From: Rhodothermales bacterium
GTDB lineage: Bacteria > Bacteroidota > Rhodothermia > Rhodothermales > Bin80
DNA length: 64,000 nt
Assembly: GCA_028278205.1 (NCBI GenBank)
Contig: JANQES010000102.1
Location: 1-64,000 of the forward strand
Direction: 5' to 3'
Under the pieces are notes generated by a model that was not told where the DNA came from, did no database searches, and saw nothing but the letters and a program-made list of their open reading frames with translations. Positions 60,932 to 64,000 of this stretch are shown in pieces. The position numbers were made by a program, and so were the translations under genes. Within the stretch, counting starts at the first letter, position 1. Every line of letters starts with the position of its first letter.

Positions 60932-61771
60932 TCAATCGTGGGAGCCGGCGGTTTCCGCCGGGTCGCAATTCCAGGCGCTGGTATCGCAGCCCCAGGCTTC
61001 GGCAATTTTTTCGATCAGCACGCGCTCTTCGACCAGCAGCACACCATCGGCGTCGGCAATGTAGCGCAGGTCGTCGAGGATGGCGTTGCGCTGGTAGAGC
61101 GGCACCGAGGTCCGGACGGCCTCGACGGCCTCGTCGAAGGTGCGGGTGTCTTCTTCCTGATAGACCCGCATGGCATCGTGCAAGATGCGGCGCACGACGT
61201 CATCGCCGGCGTTGGGCAACCATTCTCCAATTTTTTCGGTGATGGCCTTGATCTCTTCCCGGCTCAGCGATTGGTCGGTCTGGTGAGCCAGCGTCACGTA
61301 AATAAGCACCAGATCGTGGAGGGGCGTCCAGGCGACATCGCCCTCCGGGCCGGCGCCGAGCACATTCCAACTCGAAGCCGGGCTCGTCACCAGATCCGTC
61401 AGATTGACCTTCCAGGCCGTGATCAGATCGCCGATAAACTGGGCTTCAGCAAAGAGAAATTTGTCGTCGGCCTTGCCGATTTCGGTCAGGTCGCGCACGA
61501 TGCGGCGGCGTAAGCTCTGAGGGACCGAAGTGCGGATGCGCTCGACGGCCTGTTCGACGCGTAGAGGGGTGTCTTCTTGCATATAGTCGTCGAGCGCATC
61601 CTTGACCGCCCGCAACACCGTGCCATGCGAAACGCCCGCCTGCACATCTTGCAGCCGTTGTGCAATGATGCTCATTTCCGCATCGTCGAGGTTCTCATCG
61701 GCGCCGTGGGCCAGCGCGATGTAGATCAACGCCAGGTCGCGGAGGATACGCTTCGGGCTTTCGCTTTCCAT
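60932..61771 (-). CDS. Tandem TerB-like domain protein
   Basis: The 279-residue product consists of two similar helical halves. The first half has LRDLALIYIALAHGADENLD, IIAQRLQD, and the end IGKADDKFLFAEAQFIGDL. The second half has LHDLVLIYVTLAHQTDQSLS, ITEKIGEW, and the end IADADGVLLVEERVLIEKIA. Both carry the TerB pattern (two acidic clusters, D..L/D-G-L-L..E), suggesting paired metal-binding helical domains. A Cys-containing tail follows. There is no membrane segment. The role is unknown; TerB proteins occur in tellurite resistance and stress systems, but no other ter genes are present here. Confidence 0.75.
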   Translation of the reverse strand: MESESPKRILRDLALIYIALAHGADENLDDAEMSIIAQRLQDVQAGVSHGTVLRAVKDALDDYMQEDTPLRVEQAVERIRTSVPQSLRRRIVRDLTEIGKADDKFLFAEAQFIGDLITAWKVNLTDLVTSPASSWNVLGAGPEGDVAWTPLHDLVLIYVTLAHQTDQSLSREEIKAITEKIGEWLPNAGDDVVRRILHDAMRVYQEEDTRTFDEAVEAVRTSVPLYQRNAILDDLRYIADADGVLLVEERVLIEKIAEAWGCDTSAWNCDPAETAGSHD

Positions 61772-61910
61772 AGAAATACCGCCTTCCTTTTTCCTGCCTG
61801 CTCAGAGACTATGTACTGATTTTTTTCGAATTGTTTCACGCCGGAACGAGAAGGAAAGAGCCTCTCCCCTGAAATGTAACGATTTTGTGACAGGAATGAT
61901 AGATGTGTTA

Positions 61911-61937
61911 AATGTAAAACGTGAAACGTGTCACGTT

Positions 61938-61943
<6 letters not shown>
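61911..61943. repeat. Period-7 inverted repeat at the 3' end of the hybrid kinase
   Basis: GTAAAACGTGA (61914-61924) pairs perfectly with TCACGTTTTAC (61931-61941) around AACGTG. The TAA stop of the kinase (minus strand, 61938-61940) lies inside the right arm. It belongs to the ACGTTTTA family of 42351-42415 and 11038-11070. Confidence 0.88.

Positions 61944-64000
<2,057 letters not shown>

Overview
The window is a GC-rich bacterial chromosome segment (most genes are clearly GC-rich; one island is not). A secreted peptidase carries a Por/T9SS-type C-terminal sorting domain. There is also a Reg_prop/Y_Y_Y hybrid sensor kinase, an M56/BlaI pair, a ThuA-PVC dehydrogenase-plastocyanin fusion and a cbb3-oxidase assembly cluster. 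Together these point to an aerobic member of the Bacteroidota/Rhodothermota (FCB) group. The Rhodothermota assignment is an inference from gene content and composition only.

Layout. 1-6.2 kb: cbb3 oxidase maturation genes (an odd CcoG fusion, CcoH, CcoI, CcoS, an FN3-like tail-anchored protein, and a SafE-type membrane protein on the other strand). 6.3-10.1 kb: a BlaI repressor, an M56 membrane protease and a secreted protein; the last two share an unusual SSGD solenoid repeat. 10.2-10.8 kb: a HigBA module whose toxin is broken. 11-14.8 kb: a CARF-like/sigma-54 AAA+ activator and a Ser/Thr kinase with a seven-bladed WD40 domain. 15.2-17.7 kb: tsaE-tsaB-tsaD for tRNA t6A synthesis. 17.8-22.5 kb: a CBS/DUF21 transporter, a TauE-type transporter, a DinB protein, and decayed gene remnants. 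22.5-30.2 kb: a probable catabolic cluster (SDR, cupin, PEP-hydrolase-like, Tm-1-like) and a giant ThuA/PVC dehydrogenase. 30.2-32.6 kb: an AT-richer island with a SIR2-domain protein, a phosphoesterase and an acetyltransferase scrap. 32.5-36.4 kb: a TPP-dependent decarboxylase plus a flavin amine oxidase. 36.8-51.1 kb: small secreted or membrane proteins, a giant hybrid kinase, arginase, a CAP lipoprotein, an M1 aminopeptidase and two gamma-glutamyltransferases. 51.1-64 kb: a YefM-YoeB module, YjbQ, an APC permease, a GAF-adenylate cyclase, a Na+/H+ antiporter, an S41 peptidase, a PolX-N-terminal-like protein, a TerB-like protein and a second hybrid kinase running off the right edge.

The most striking feature is not a gene. 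At least eleven intergenic spaces hold inverted repeats made of imperfect 7-base tandem units. The unit sequence differs between loci (for example GGGTCAT, GGTCACT, TTTTGGA, GCGGGAT, ACGTTTT, ATTTGCC), but the design is shared: heptamer array, loop, complementary heptamer array. Arms often begin at a stop codon and end at the next start codon. Two loci have perfect 32- and 34-bp arms. Some elements carry a second, shared core or a REP-like hairpin inside an arm. Similar 9-base-period elements and known-type palindromes occur alongside. This looks like a family of structure-conserved, sequence-variable intergenic elements comparable with the short tandem heptamer repeats of filamentous cyanobacteria. 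Its origin and function cannot be decided from the sequence alone.

No rRNA, tRNA or CRISPR array was recognised.
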